A DNA stretch of 64,000 bases from Thalassia testudinum (taxonomy: Eukaryota > Streptophyta > Magnoliopsida > Alismatales > Hydrocharitaceae), in assembly GCA_037157565.1 (NCBI GenBank), contig JAZHRO010000073.1, positions 12,530,501 through 12,594,500 of the forward strand, given 5' to 3'. The position numbers and the translations under genes are program-made. Below, one piece after another: positions 1 to 11,668 of this stretch (positions within the stretch are counted from its first letter, which is position 1; every line of letters starts with the position of its first letter). A model generated the notes under the pieces. That model was not told the DNA's origin. It saw only the letters and a program-made list of their open reading frames with translations, and ran no database searches.

Positions 1-1977
1 ATTTCAACGTCCAAGCCACTTCCGCCATTGCCACTGGAGCTTCAAGCTTTGAAGCTCAACCGACCACTGCAAGCTCCGTAGCAGCAGCAGCAAGGCTACA
101 GCAGCAGCGCAGGCCACCACGCGCCCGCACACAGGCCACCGCACGTTCTTGCAGGCTACCCTCTCCTTCCGCTTCTTTGCGTACACCCGCCTCTCCGCGC
201 AAGCCACCAGTCGGCGCAGCCTCTTCCGTGCACGTGTCGAGCCATCCACGCCTCCCGCACTCAGCACTGGGTGCACTCGGTTGCGTGGCTCGCCCGGCAC
301 TGTAGCTACACTATGGCTACAGTGCGGTGACCGGTAAGTTTCTCACTTAACCAGTCACCCTGTGCACTGCAACCGCTGCTAGCCTACGCCTGCGTCTAGC
401 CCCACGCCTGCTCCAGCACCTACCTACGCATCTGCGTGCTCCCGCATCTGCCAGCACCTGCACCTGCCCGCGTCTTCGCCCGCTCCCTTCGCCCGCGTAC
501 ACCCGCCCGCTTCTTCAGCGACCACTCTTCACGCAGCGCGGTGCGCTGCGGCCTCTCTTCCCCGTGCTCACTGCCTCCCAGCGTGTGCCTCTTCGTGCGC
601 CTATGTGCTTGCGCGCACGCGTGGATCATTAGACGACGCCCTGAGCGCACGGACGACTTAAACTCGCCTCCTTCACTCCAGCAGGAAGCTCTCTCTCTCT
701 CTCTCACACAGCACTCTCTCACTCTCTCTGTCGACACTTATACACACACTCACACTCTCGCACACACACACTGTCACCTACACACTATTATATACCTATA
801 TATATATACATATATATATTTATATCTATATATATTTATATACTTATATATATATGTACTTATATCTATACATATAGTAGTACCTACATACCTAAGTATT
901 AGTATACATACATACATACATATATATATATCTATATGCTAATATATATTTACATATATACATATACTTATATACGTATAAATATATATATATATATACA
1001 TACAAATATACATATCTATCTATATAACTATATATACATATATTACTATATATATATATACCTATATATATATACATCTATATAGTTATATATACATACA
1101 TATACATACATATATATATATATTTATAGATATATCCATCTATACATATAGTTACATACCTATATATATATATATACATATATACATATATATACACATA
1201 TAACTACATATATACCTATATATTTATAACCATATATACATATAGATATATTTACAAATATACATATATATATATTTTTTCACATCACTTATCTTGCGTT
1301 GTATTGCAGGAATATCTGCACCAATTGCTGATATTCCTCGATACACGCATACAGAAAGAGTGTTCACACTCATCTTCCACCCATCCACCTTGCACTCCAT
1401 GTGGCACTTCGTCTTGTTTGTTGCATCTTCCTAGATGACGACTGACTCGACATCGTGCTACACGCCATCTCCTCCTCCACCCCCACCCTTTATACGTTTA
1501 TAGTATATACATATATATCTGTACTATATTTACTTTATTTCTGTTTCTCCTTCATGCCAGTAAAACCATAAATAAATATATAAAAGAGAAAAGATAATTC
1601 TTGACTTGCAGGTACTCAGTCTTGCGAATAGCAAGACCAGTTTTGGAACCCTGATTTGGCTCAAAGCCAAGAACTTGATTTTGAGGGTGTGCCTCAAGGA
1701 CAAAAATTATCATAAAAAAATATTAAATAGAAAAACACCAAAAACACAACAAACGAATGGAAGAGATTCGTTGTAGGAAAGGCGTAGAAACTTCTTCTAA
1801 TCCCACTTCCCTGAGTTCGACCCTGGGCCTAAAAGTGACCAAGATAAAATCAAGTAGGCCAAGTTAAAAATTTTGTAAAGAGATGGTTAGGCTTGATTTA
1901 GGTTAACCACTATACACATTTCAACGATAAAATCACCATATTAACACACCATCCAAGTCTACACCACAGTCTTTTCA
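1..1977 (+). repeat. Family A 5' LTR (partial)
   Basis: Matches the 3' LTR from about 8356 to 10439 with scattered, mostly transition differences. It ends ..TCTTTTCA immediately before the PBS. A U5 motif (TTCCCTGAGTTCGACCCTGG, about 1807-1826) lies near the end; related motifs occur in families B and C. It is 107 bp shorter than the corresponding part of the 3' LTR, and nearly all of that difference lies in the TA-rich microsatellite. Small ORFs inside it (for example 436-942) are low-complexity and are not called as genes. Confidence 0.9.
665..1279. repeat. CT/CA and TA-rich compound microsatellite in 5' LTR of A
   Basis: A (CT)n and (CA)n block is followed by roughly 500 bp made almost only of TATATA, TACATA and TATCTA units. 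The copy in the 3' LTR is about 100 bp longer, so the tract has changed length since insertion or was unstable during replication. Confidence 0.95.
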
Positions 1978-1995
1978 TGGCGCCGTTGCTGGGGA
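1978..1995 (+). other. Primer binding site of A (tRNA-Asp type)
   Basis: TGGCGCCGTTGCTGGGGA directly abuts the LTR end. It differs by one base from the complement expected for the 3' end of plant tRNA-Asp, the primer typical of Athila/Tat gypsy elements. Confidence 0.9.
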
Positions 1996-2008
1996 AGTGC
2001 GCCTTCAA

Positions 2009-3293
2009 GTAAGTTTTTACTCCATTCCTTTAATTTTTCTCTTCTCACACCCTTCTCTTCACGGGTGTCTCTATTTTTGGTGTGTAGGTAAACCTATTGC
2101 AAGGAGAAGGTAGGCGGACGAAATCAGAGATGTGAGCAGATCCAAGGCGGGAACGAGAGCGTGAAGATGCCGACACCACACTGGAGCTCCGCACACGTTG
2201 CTGAAAAAGTAGGTCTTTCTTTCTTAGCAACCTAGGTTAACTTGTCACCTTAATAAAAAAAAAAAACAACTAAAAATGAGAAAAACTTCTTGGGATCTCT
2301 TGGGGCAAGTGGATTAAAATTCACTTATTTGATTGATTGCCTTTACTCCCACCGCCCTGGGATTTCCCGCCAAACTTCGCATACGAAGATCCAAGAATCT
2401 TGATTCTTGAATCTTTCGCCGTGTGAAGTAGTCTTTGAGGCAAATAAAAAGATTGTTTGCCATCCCTCTTTGCCGAACTTATCTACAATTCGGGATCACC
2501 TTTTTGGTGGGGAGACTTGGAATTGAGTTGATTCCAACCCCACCACAACCTTTCACGTGCCTAAGATTCCATCCCGAATATTTCAACCCCAACAATTTGA
2601 TTTTCTTTATCTTTTGGTTGAGCCTTGTGTGGAAATCATTTTGGTGATTGGGAGCACTTGAAATGAAGTGCTTTGGCTCCCTTTCACACTAATCTAAAAT
2701 TGATTCGTGCATCCACACATAGAAATCTCCATCTAGGGAAGCCCATTACATTTTAGTATGCATTAACCAACTGACATTGAAGAAGGGTTTGTTGGGCTTA
2801 GAAGAAAACTTGTATTCTCTCAAAACCCGAAGATTGGTTGAATTGGTAATTCAGAGAAATCCTAAAATCCATACTACTTAAGGCTAAATTCTAAAAACCA
2901 TTCAGCAATTAAGAACTTCAATTCAGGGAGATTTCCCCGTTGCATGCTTGATTTACACACTCTAAAAATCAATCACTTGGGCATTACCCGTAAATAACGC
3001 CCTTCATATTCTAGAAGCACTTGATCCTAAGCCTCTGACTAAAATTGGTAGCAACTTAACCCTTATTAAGGATTGGAGGTCTAACTACCTGCATGTAGTG
3101 CCTATGTGCTGGTGAGGGTTCCCACGTGCTATCGGGTGTCTAAGACTGGGGTAAACAGCCTTTCAATCTAGCCCGGTGGTTCCGCGGTGCTCGCATTCGG
3201 TTCCGTAGTTCGTGATAGTAGGTAACTTAGACCTTTAGGTCTAAGGGCACACTGTAGAGGTTAGGAATTTGATTGTATTGATTTGTCATCAAG
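2009..3293 (+). other. Untranslated leader of A with two intron-like segments
   Basis: A first GT-AG segment runs from GTAAGT at 2009 through a pyrimidine-rich stretch to TGTGTAG at 2087 (79 bp). A second donor-like GTAGGT sits at 2209 after GCTGAAAAA. A possible acceptor AG lies at 3292-3293 after TTTGATTGTATTG. The same arrangement occurs in families B, C and F, where the second donor is a consensus GTAAGT. No coding potential is seen in 2215-3290. Splicing is inferred from conserved borders only. Confidence 0.5.
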
Positions 3294-3453
3294 TGTACCT
3301 TTGCGGCGTCATTTCTCTTATCTCCTTTCCCTTCTTATCTCCCCAATTCTTCCTGCGGTAGTGCATGTTTGGGAGGAGGTCACAAACCCTGAACTGTGTG
3401 AATTGTCTGATAAATTTAGAAAAGAAGCCGAATCATCCTCCTCCTCCACAAAC

Positions 3454-5229
3454 ATGGCTGCACGCCCACCCCCAAATCCCGAGGGTGGAAACCACCCTCA
3501 AAACCCACTAGGTGGTGGAGCCTTAGATCACATAACCCACCTCCAAGCCCAAATGGAAATGTATAATGAACAAATTGAAGCCATAAGGGAAACATTGGAG
3601 GAAATGCATAACCCTCCCGAACGGGAGGAGCCTAGGTCTCTTAGCTCTTATCAGAATCTCGCTGCTACAGAGACCATAGGACAAATTTGGGTCCCCATGG
3701 GCGGGGATGACTTTGAACTGAAACCTAACATAATTGCCCTGATAAATTTTCACTTCGATGGTCTTGCAAGTGAAGATCCTTTGCTCCACTTGGAAGACCT
3801 AACCCAATTGGCTAAAACTGTTAAACCAGGAAATATTGGGTTACCTATAGTCCTCATGAAAATGTTCCCGTTTTCATTGCGGGATAAAGCATCGCAGTGG
3901 TTACGCACCCTTGGAAGAACCATCCACTCTTGGGAAGAGATGCGAACAGCGCTTCTCAAGTTCTTCCCAATCGGGCGAACCAATGCGCTTCACCGTGCTA
4001 TCACCTACTTTACGCAACAAAATGGCGAACAATTTCATGAGGCATGGGAGAGATATAATGACCTCCTCAGGAAGTGTCCGCACCACGGTCTGCCTAAGTG
4101 ACATATAGCCCATATTTTCTACTATGGGCTAAATGAGACTTTGAAGCAGATTGCAGACGCTTCCTGCGGAGGGGACTTTATGAATAAAGACGAGAATGGA
4201 GCATTTGAATTGTTTGAAAATATGAGTGAAAACTCAATGAACAATGCCTCCATTGTCGCCTTTAATCATACCAGCCTACCCCGAAATGTCCACAAAGTTG
4301 ACACGGGACCCTACCATTCATCCACATATCTCAGTCTTATCGCATTGAAATTGGATGAAGTCTCCATCATGCACAAGAAGCTGGACGAGCTTCTGGCCAA
4401 CCCTGCACGTTCTATGGCAAACACCCCCACCTCACCACTTTGTCACAATTCCAATTCTTCCAACACCAGGCTTATCCCGAGAAACCTCGTAAGACCTTCC
4501 TTACCGAGTGTCGTGTCGAGTGACTCAGTAAGTAATGTGGATCTGGCTTTTGCGAGCCAGTATTTTGACATGGAGGACCAAGCCTCCGTGTGCTCGGGTG
4601 CATATTTACATGCGGACATGTCTTCTGTCATAGAAGAAGCTTGCGCATTGGGGAACAACCCATTCTCTGCCACTTATAACCCAGGGTGGCGAAATCATCC
4701 GAACTTCGCATGGTCCAACAACCCGCAGCACCAAAACCCCATGGGTGGACTAATGTGACCGTCCGCATCCATCATCCCAAGGGCCCAGTCTAATCCTATG
4801 GCGAATCCGCCATCGGGCCCTTGCGTACCACAAGCAGAACACGCATCAAGTCCTCTTGATAAATTGATGCGAATGATGATGGAAATGTCAAAGCGCCATG
4901 AAGAGAACATGACCTCTCTTCAGCACCAATTGGCGCAGCAGAATGCTGAGATTAGTCAACTACGAATGGCAACTAGATCTCAGGGCACTCTTCCCGCCCA
5001 ACCTGTTCCCAATCCACGAAATTTCGTACCCCATGGTCCTCAACCACAGGTACGACCTTCTCATGGGTTGGTTCACCAAATTCTGTAGGCTCTGAGCATT
5101 CCACTGGGATTTCAGACTAATCCAGCTACAGCACCTCACTCTTTTGTCCCTATTGCGAACCCTCCTCTGCCGTATGATCCCATTGGACCCACATCATCCA
5201 ATGCTATCACTACGAGGAACAGCAAGTAG
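3454..5229 (+). pseudogene. gag: gag of family A, broken by in-frame stops
   Basis: The retrotransposon capsid/nucleocapsid precursor. The first sensible ATG is at 3454 (MAARPPPNPEGG), downstream of the candidate leader intron. The retrotransposon Gag domain lies at about 3709-4098 and contains FPFSLRDKASQWLRTL and LLKFFPIGRTNALHRAI, typical of Athila/Tat Gag. It is followed by CGGDFMNKDENGAFELFENM, an NPGWRNHPNFAW motif (about 4681-4716) and a Met/Gln-rich probable coiled coil (about 4852-4980). TGA at 4099 and 4756 and TAG at 5086 and 5227 interrupt a single frame; no frameshift is needed. No CCHC zinc knuckle was seen. It is fused in frame to the protease region that follows. Confidence 0.9.
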
Positions 5230-6360
5230 ACTGTCAATCTGCCTCAACCTGATCTTAGCCCGTCTTCTTCATCGCCCTCTCATTTTGGATGCGCACCGCA
5301 TTCACGAGAGGACGATACACCCAAATTGGTGCCAGAATCAGTTCCATTCGCTGAGGCTCTACTGAGGGAGCCAAAAGGCAAGAAGAAAGATACACAGGCC
5401 TTTGATAACCTGCGTAATATGTTCAGGGATGTAGAAATCAAGGTACCCCTACTCGAGGCTATTGACCACATACCTATTGTCGCCCGATTTTTCAAAGACT
5501 ACATAACACCCAGGCAACAGTCAAAGAAAACTAAGACTCCGGTGGTTCTCTCGCCTCATGCAAGTTGTGCTATACTATCAAATCTACCACCAAAGCAGAA
5601 AGATCCGGGCACACCACTGATTTCCTGTAGCATCCAAGGCTGCAATTTTAACCGTGCCCTGCTTGATCTAGGATCTTCCATCAATCTTATACCAACCATC
5701 ATGCTCGAAAAATTTTCCTTGGGAAATCTGAAGCCCACCCCTGTCACATTATAGTTGGCGGATCGTTCTGTCAAAATTTCGAAGGGTGTGGTGGAAGACG
5801 TGGTGGTTAGGGTCAACAGTCTCTGTTTTCCTGTTGACTTTCTTGTTTTAGATATGGAAGTTCCTAGCTCACTTTTTGATTATCCGATCATCCTTGGTCG
5901 ACCTTTCTTGGTCACAGCCCGTGCCCATATCGACTGCGAGTCGGGCTGTATTGAGATTGCCATTGGATTTGAAAAGCTCAAGCTTAACATCTTCAAGGCA
6001 GCCAAGAACTTTGATTGCGATTACATCGAGGATGACACATCTAACGAGGACATGGCCGTTAGCGCGTGTATCGGACTAATTGGGACCTATTCTGACTACT
6101 GCGGATTACCTGTAAACACTGACGATTGCCTGACCGACACATATTGTGACGTTCCCCCATCCCTCCCTATTCCCGTACCTTCTCCTGACCAGACTTTTGA
6201 CAAGGTTTTCTTCGCTTCCCATACCTTGTGGTCTGAGTCATATCCAGGCTACTCATCGCCGGTCCACACTCTTGAAGACCGGATTGCCCTTTCTTTCCCA
6301 CCAAATCAGGTGGATTTGCAACTCCACACTAGGACCTTGAGCCCATATACTTCTCACTGA
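5230..6360 (+). pseudogene. pro: Retropepsin-like protease of family A with C-terminal extension, broken
   Basis: It continues the gag frame. The aspartic protease core has LLDLGSSINLIP (about 5656-5691, the DLG-type active site of Athila/Tat proteases), then LADRSVKISKGVVEDVVVRV and PIILGRPFLVTARAHIDCESG (about 5884-5946). A TAG at 5752 splits the protease and a TGA ends this stretch at 6358. The downstream tail (about 6000-6660) is acidic then Ser/Pro-rich, stays open in the same frame after the stop, and reaches the internal polypurine motif. No reverse transcriptase follows. A comparable protease plus tail occurs in minus-strand family F. Confidence 0.85.
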
Positions 6361-6666
6361 GGCTATTCCATTTTGGATCCATCTATCCAAGAAGCCCCTC
6401 TTCTTAGCCAATCTGAGGGCCAACTTCTTCCTCCTGACTTGTTTTCCGATCCGCCTGGGACACTCTCATCCCAAGAAATGCCAGAACTTTCACCATCCAC
6501 CATCACTTTTCACGCCACTGTCACAATCACTTCGCTTTTCACTTCACCACCCACCATCCACCCACCCTACCACCTTGCTATATACCCTGCACCTCAGCTC
6601 TCGTTACCCGATCTTTTGTCCTTCCTCTACCCTACCCTGCATGCATATGAGGACATATCATTGTTT

Positions 6667-6680
6667 GGCATGGGGGGGTG
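6667..6680 (+). other. Internal polypurine-tract-like motif of A
   Basis: GGCATGGGGGGGTG follows GAGGACATATCATTGTTT just after the coding region, 1.08 kb before the 3' LTR. Closely related motifs sit at the equivalent position in B (27808), C4 (58023, minus) and F (38021, minus). Confidence 0.7.
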
Positions 6681-7726
6681 GATAGGCATCCATAGGATCT
6701 GGGTATTTTATGGTATCATGCAGTTTCCACCTATTTATAAATATGTAAAAAAAAAATGGTGTTTAGTAATGATCTGAAGGCTGAAACAAAAATACAATAG
6801 GTGTTTATGGATATTCAACTGCTGTTTTGAAGACTTTCCAGGCCATAGAAGCTTGATTCGCTTAGGCTCGGCTTAATTCACTTGAGCATTGACAAGAAAG
6901 ATCGAAATCTCTCCTAACTAAGGACGTATTCTTGTACCTGAGACACCAATACAGGATCCATTGGTTTGCTTCTACTCGAGAGCCTAAGTAATCTTGGTTC
7001 ACACTACACATATAAAGAAAGACTAGGTGAACATAAGATCCAACCTTAGTGTTCATTTGGGAAGGTGGAGTCCTTACCTGTGCGCGCAGGTATATTTTTT
7101 ATCACAGGCTTTAGTCTTGCGTTTAGGAGAGACTCTTTCCACCAAAAAGGAACTCTCCCACCAAAAAGAAAAGTGTGCTCCTCCAAATAATGTTGTAAGA
7201 GATACACTGACACGTGTTTCAAAAAAAAAGAGATGCAAATAAGTTAGTATATCTCACAAATGTCTGTAAAATCTTCCCCTTACAAAAAAAGTTTTTCAGG
7301 GCAAATACCCTATTTTCTTTATGCCAAAAATGTCAGAAAATGGGAGTTGAGTTTTTCGTTAGCTTTTAAGGGTCAATCCGATGACACAAGCTGAAACTGG
7401 GACCAACCTGTACTTAAAAATTTATGAAATCCTGGGCTTGAGTGTTAATGTTCATCTGGTCAGTCTTGATCCTTCACAAAGCATAAGCCATAACCTCTTG
7501 AGCTCTCGAGTACAGCAAAAATCTCCCAGGTCCTGGAAATCGTACTTAAGGTTTAAATATCAAGAGTCCTGGTTAGTCGAGAGATGATCTATGTCATGTG
7601 AGACTTAAAGTACTAGTAGTCTTCTCTACAATTGGTTCTCACAATATCCAACAATAAACTCGCCTTTGTCGCCTCAGGAGAAAATCTTCAGATTAAGATC
7701 ATTTCTAAATACAATACAAAAAAATG
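6681..7726 (+). other. 3' non-coding interior of A
   Basis: About 1 kb between the internal polypurine motif and the stem-loop before the 3' LTR. Only short unsupported ORFs are present. It is AT-rich and carries no recognisable protein domain. Confidence 0.6.
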
Positions 7727-7762
7727 TTTTGCTAGGGACTAGCAAAGATAGGCTTGGGGGTA
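7727..7762 (+). other. Stem-loop and 3' polypurine tract of A
   Basis: An inverted repeat TTTGCTAG-GGA-CTAGCAAA (within 7727-7746) is followed by GATAGGCTTGGGGGTA (PPT, about 7751-7762) and the LTR start TGATTGC. The stem-loop plus PPT unit recurs in B, C4 and, more decayed, F. Confidence 0.85.
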
Positions 7763-8128
7763 TGATTGCACAACAAAAATACACCTACAATTGTGTCGTC
7801 TTGTGCTATTTCCTAGCATTACCAGTGCATATTAGGTAGACATAGTTGCATTGTAAAAATACATGCATGCATGCATTTAATTGAGAGGGGAGGAGAGTGA
7901 ATAAAATGGCCATGTAATTGACAAATTCTTCAAGTGCTGCCTCGCAAAATTTCCATCTTCATTTTTTATTTATTTTTGATTTTTGACTTTCTTCCCGCAG
8001 CTGCAAGACATGGAGTCTTCTTCCTCGCGCCATGCTCTGCAGCAAGCTTGCCCTGCAGCCACATGCCCTGCCAAGCCATACACAGCCGCATGCACAACCA
8101 GGGCATGGCTGTGCATGCCTTCCTCCTC

Positions 8129-8136
8129 TATAAAAA
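8129..8136 (+). promoter_or_regulatory. Candidate TATA box of the A LTR
   Basis: TATAAAAA follows a GC-richer U3 and precedes a pyrimidine-rich leader, as expected for a Pol II LTR promoter. The equivalent part of the 5' LTR is outside the window. Confidence 0.6.
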
Positions 8137-9039
8137 GATCTCGGCTTCTTCTTTGTAAACGAGCCTGGTCCGCCACACAGACACAACACCTTCTTCTTTA
8201 GGCCATCTCCTCCCTTCTCCCCTCCATATGTAGCCTCTCCTCCTTGAGGAGACACTCTACGGGCAAGAGCACCTCACAGTGGTGCACAACCACCACTATG
8301 ACTCCACCACCGCCCAACTCAGCAGAGAGCCGGTGGGTGTGGTGGTTCTCTCTCTGTTTCAACGTCCAAGCCACTTCCGCCATTGCCACTAGAGCTTTAA
8401 GCTTTGAAGCTCAACCGGCCACCGTAAGCTCCGCAGCAGCAACAGCAAGGCGGCAGCAGCAGTGCAGGCCACCGCGCGCCCGCACGCAGGCCACCATGCG
8501 CGCTTGCAGGCTGCCCTTGCCTTCCGCTTCTTCGCGTACACCTGCCTCTCCAGGCAAGCCACCAGTCGACGTAGCCTCTTACGTGCGCGCACTCACAGCA
8601 CTGGGCGCACCTGGTCGCGCGGCTCGCCCCGGCACTATAGCCACTGTTCACGTGTTTCAGCGGAACACTGTGGCTATAGTGCGGTGATCGATAAGTTTCT
8701 CACTTAACCGGTCACCCGGCGCGCCACAACCGCTGCTAACCTGCGCCTGCGTCTAGCTGCGCTCCCGCTCCAGCGCTCACCCACGCTTCTGTGTGCACCC
8801 ACGTCTACCAGCACCAGCACCCACCCGCATCTTCGCCTGCTCCCTTCACCCGCGTATGCCCGCCCACTTCTTCAGTGCTCGCTCTTCATGCAGCGCGGTG
8901 CGCTGCGGCCTCTCTTCCCCGCACTTACTCCCTCCCAACACGCGCCTTTTCGTGTGCCTACGTGCCTGCGTGCACGCGTGGATCATCAGACGACGCCTTG
9001 AGCACGTGGACGACTTAAACTCACCTCCTTCACTCCGAC

Positions 9040-9258
9040 AGGAAGTGCTCTCTCTCTCTCTCTCACAGCACTCTCTCACTCTCTCTGCCAACACATACAC
9101 ACACACACTCACACTCTCGCACACACACACTCTCACCTATACACTATTATATACCTATATATATATACATATATATATTTATATCTATATATATTTATAT
9201 ACATATATATATACTTATATCTATACATATAGTAGTACCTATATACCTAAGTATTAGT

Positions 9259-9289
<31 letters not shown>

Positions 9290-9740
9290 AATATATATTT
9301 AAATATATACATATAATTATATACGTATGAATATATATATATATATACATCTATATATACACCTATATAACTCAGTCTAAATATAGATACATATATATAT
9401 ATATATACATATATACACATATACTTATACATATATATATTTATATATATATATGTTTAAATACATACATATATACATATCTATCTATATAACTATATAT
9501 ATATACATATCTATCTACATATATCTATATACATATATTACTATATATATATATACCTATATATATATACATCTATATAGTTATATATACATACATATAC
9601 ATATATATATATTTACACATATATCTATCTATACATATAGTTACATACCTATATATATATACATATATACATGTATATACACATATAACTACATATATAC
9701 ATATAGATATATTTACATATATACATATATATATATTTTT
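9040..9740. repeat. CT/CA and TA-rich compound microsatellite in 3' LTR of A
   Basis: The same composition as the 5' LTR tract but about 100 bp longer. The LTR sequence on both sides stays in register, so the tract explains nearly all of the LTR length difference. Confidence 0.95.
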
Positions 9741-10439
9741 TCACATCACTTACCATACATTTTATCGTGGGAATATTTGCACCAGTTGCTGATATTCCCC
9801 GATACACGCGTACAGAAATCGTGTTCACACTCATCTTCCACCCATCCACCTTACACTCCATGCGGCACTTCGTCCTGTTGGTTGCATCTTCCTAGACGAC
9901 GACTGACTCGACATCATGCTACACGCTATCTCCTCCTCCACCCCAACCCTTTATACATTTATAGTATATACATATATATCTATACTATATTTACTTTATT
10001 TCTGTTTCTCCTTCATGCCAGTAAAAAGATAAAAAAATATATAAAAGAGAAAAGATAATTCTTGACTTGCAGGCACTCAGTCTTGCGAATAGCATGACTA
10101 GTTTTGGAACCTTGATTTGGCTCAAAGCCAAGAACCTGATTTTGAGGGTGTGCCTCAAGGACAAAAATTATCATAAAAAAATATTAAATAGAAAAACACC
10201 AAAAATACAATAAATGAATAGAAGAGATTCGTTATAGGAAAGGCGTAGAAAGTTCTTCTAATCCCACTTCCCTGAGTTCGACCCTGGGCCTAAAAGTGAC
10301 CAAGATAAAATCAAGTAGGCCAGGTTAAAAATTTTGTAAAGAGATGGTTATGCTCAATTTAGGTTAACCACTATACACATTTCAACAATAAAATCACCAT
10401 ATTAACACACCTATCCGAGTCTACACCATAGTCTTTTCA

Positions 10440-10893
10440 CCGGTCTTAGAAAATGTATCCCCCCCAACAAGTGCCTGAGCGGGTTCTGACATTGGCTATC
10501 CTGAAGGGGATTCATCTTGAGAATCATCTAAAGTTTTGACTAGGGCAACCATAAATTTCATCCTCAACCTCAACAATTTCCCCATGAAGAAACTCACCCA
10601 GGTCCCTATCCCTAACACTTTGGCGTGAATCCAATAAATAACTATTAAGTTCATCAATCATTTTGATCATAGGCTCCAGTGCTTCAGTGCATGGTGCCGG
10701 CTGAGCTTCTAAAGATTGTATAGCGTTCCTCAAATTAGCCAACACCCTATCCTGGATTTGGTTCACCTGTACCGACTGGTTCGATTCAGGTTTGGGTGGG
10801 TTTGGGTTAAATCTAGGGGAGTCAAGATGTTGAGGTTCTCGGGTCCCTCCCTGAAAGTAGGCCATTCTAGGTTGTTTAAAGGATGGTGGCGAC
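10440..10893 (-). pseudogene. Family B ORF of unknown function, distal part (copy B')
   Basis: On the minus strand an open stretch begins MAYFQGGTREPQHL at 10865 and includes QIQDRVLANLRNAIQSLEAQ and PMIKMIDELNSYLLDS, ending near 10524. The plus-strand B copy encodes the counterparts QVQDKVLANLRNIIQSLEV and PLIEMIDDLNMYLLDY. The similarity holds at protein level in copies on opposite strands, arguing the ORF was once translated. The region downstream to 10440 still matches B DNA. No known domain was recognised; a helical, coiled-coil-like segment is plausible. It is separated from its upstream part by the insertion at 10901-12765. Confidence 0.65.
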
Positions 10894-11668
10894 CTAAATA
10901 GGTCTGCATTTTGGCAGATACTCGGACACTGTTGTGTCTTTGAAAGTTCAAATCCTAAGTAGACAATTTCTTAATGATTGAAAATAACTCATGCCCAAAT
11001 AAACTATCCTAATTCTTTTATAAATAGCATATAGTTTTTGCTAGGGAATAACAAAAGATAGCCATGGGGGTATGATGTAAACATGTTTACACTACTTAAG
11101 ATGTCTATTTATGCATGTTCTTAAGCATAGGATTGTATTGCATGCTAAAAATATTGCATAACATGCATCATCTTGCATTTAGAGTAGTTTGAATAAAATG
11201 GAGGTTAATTATCTCCTTTTACGTTCATGGACAGGGCAAACTTTTTATTGGGGCCTCGGATCGAAGATCCAACCATACAGATGTGATCATGGCAACGATT
11301 GGAGTTCAACGACTCCAAGATCGCCCTAATTAGACATCTGTAGCATAAATTAGTGACCAGGGAACCCTAGAAGATCAAGGGCCAAGATGGTGTGAATCCA
11401 CACTTCAAACGACAAATCCAACCTCACGGATGGATTCAGATCGACGATCGCAGCCTAACGATGCGAAAATCGACTAAATCCGACAACCGTGGCACCATCT
11501 ACATCATCTAGAAGATGGATGGTTAACATGGCGCCATCTCAGCCGTCCAACAGACCCTCAAGTCCGTCGCTGCCTCTCCAAAGGAAATCCAACGCGCGAT
11601 CTGGGTCGTTGGATCTTGATCCAACAGCTGTGGATGCGCATGCTTGATTTCATCCGCACGACTATCCG

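Larger units (their letters stand above)
1..10439 (+). mobile_element. Family A LTR retrotransposon (Athila/Tat-like, gag-pro only), 5' end outside window
   Basis: Two long direct repeats (1-1977 and 7763-10439) flank a 5.8-kb interior that begins with a tRNA-Asp-type PBS and ends with a polypurine tract. LTR termini read TG...CA. The interior encodes Gag and aspartic protease but shows no reverse transcriptase, RNase H or integrase, so it is non-autonomous. By alignment with the 3' LTR, about 594 bp of the 5' LTR lie left of the window, giving a full length near 11 kb. It is inserted into a minus-strand family B element, whose interior resumes at 10440. The five bases after the right end are CCGGT; the matching target duplication would lie outside the window. 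Confidence 0.9.
7763..10439 (+). repeat. Family A 3' LTR (2677 bp)
   Basis: Begins TGATTGC after the PPT and ends TCTTTTCA. U3 includes a TATA box at about 8129. A (CT)n/(CA)n block and a long TA-rich microsatellite occupy about 9040-9740. The U5 motif lies near 10268. It matches the 5' LTR along its length. Confidence 0.92.

Noticed and set aside
4..300. Antisense Arg/Leu/Ala-rich ORFs in both A LTRs (also 8389-8592)
   Set aside because: Composition-driven by CGC/GCG-rich repeats; LTR copies are not independent evidence.
436..942. 168-codon ORF in A 5' LTR, with a related one at 8793-9257
   Set aside because: Low-complexity, runs into the TA microsatellite. Conservation between the LTRs reflects their common origin, not coding selection.
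3283..3453. Non-ATG start of A gag at 3283
   Set aside because: Would need a TTG start inside the leader border; the ATG at 3454 begins a plausible Gag N-terminus.
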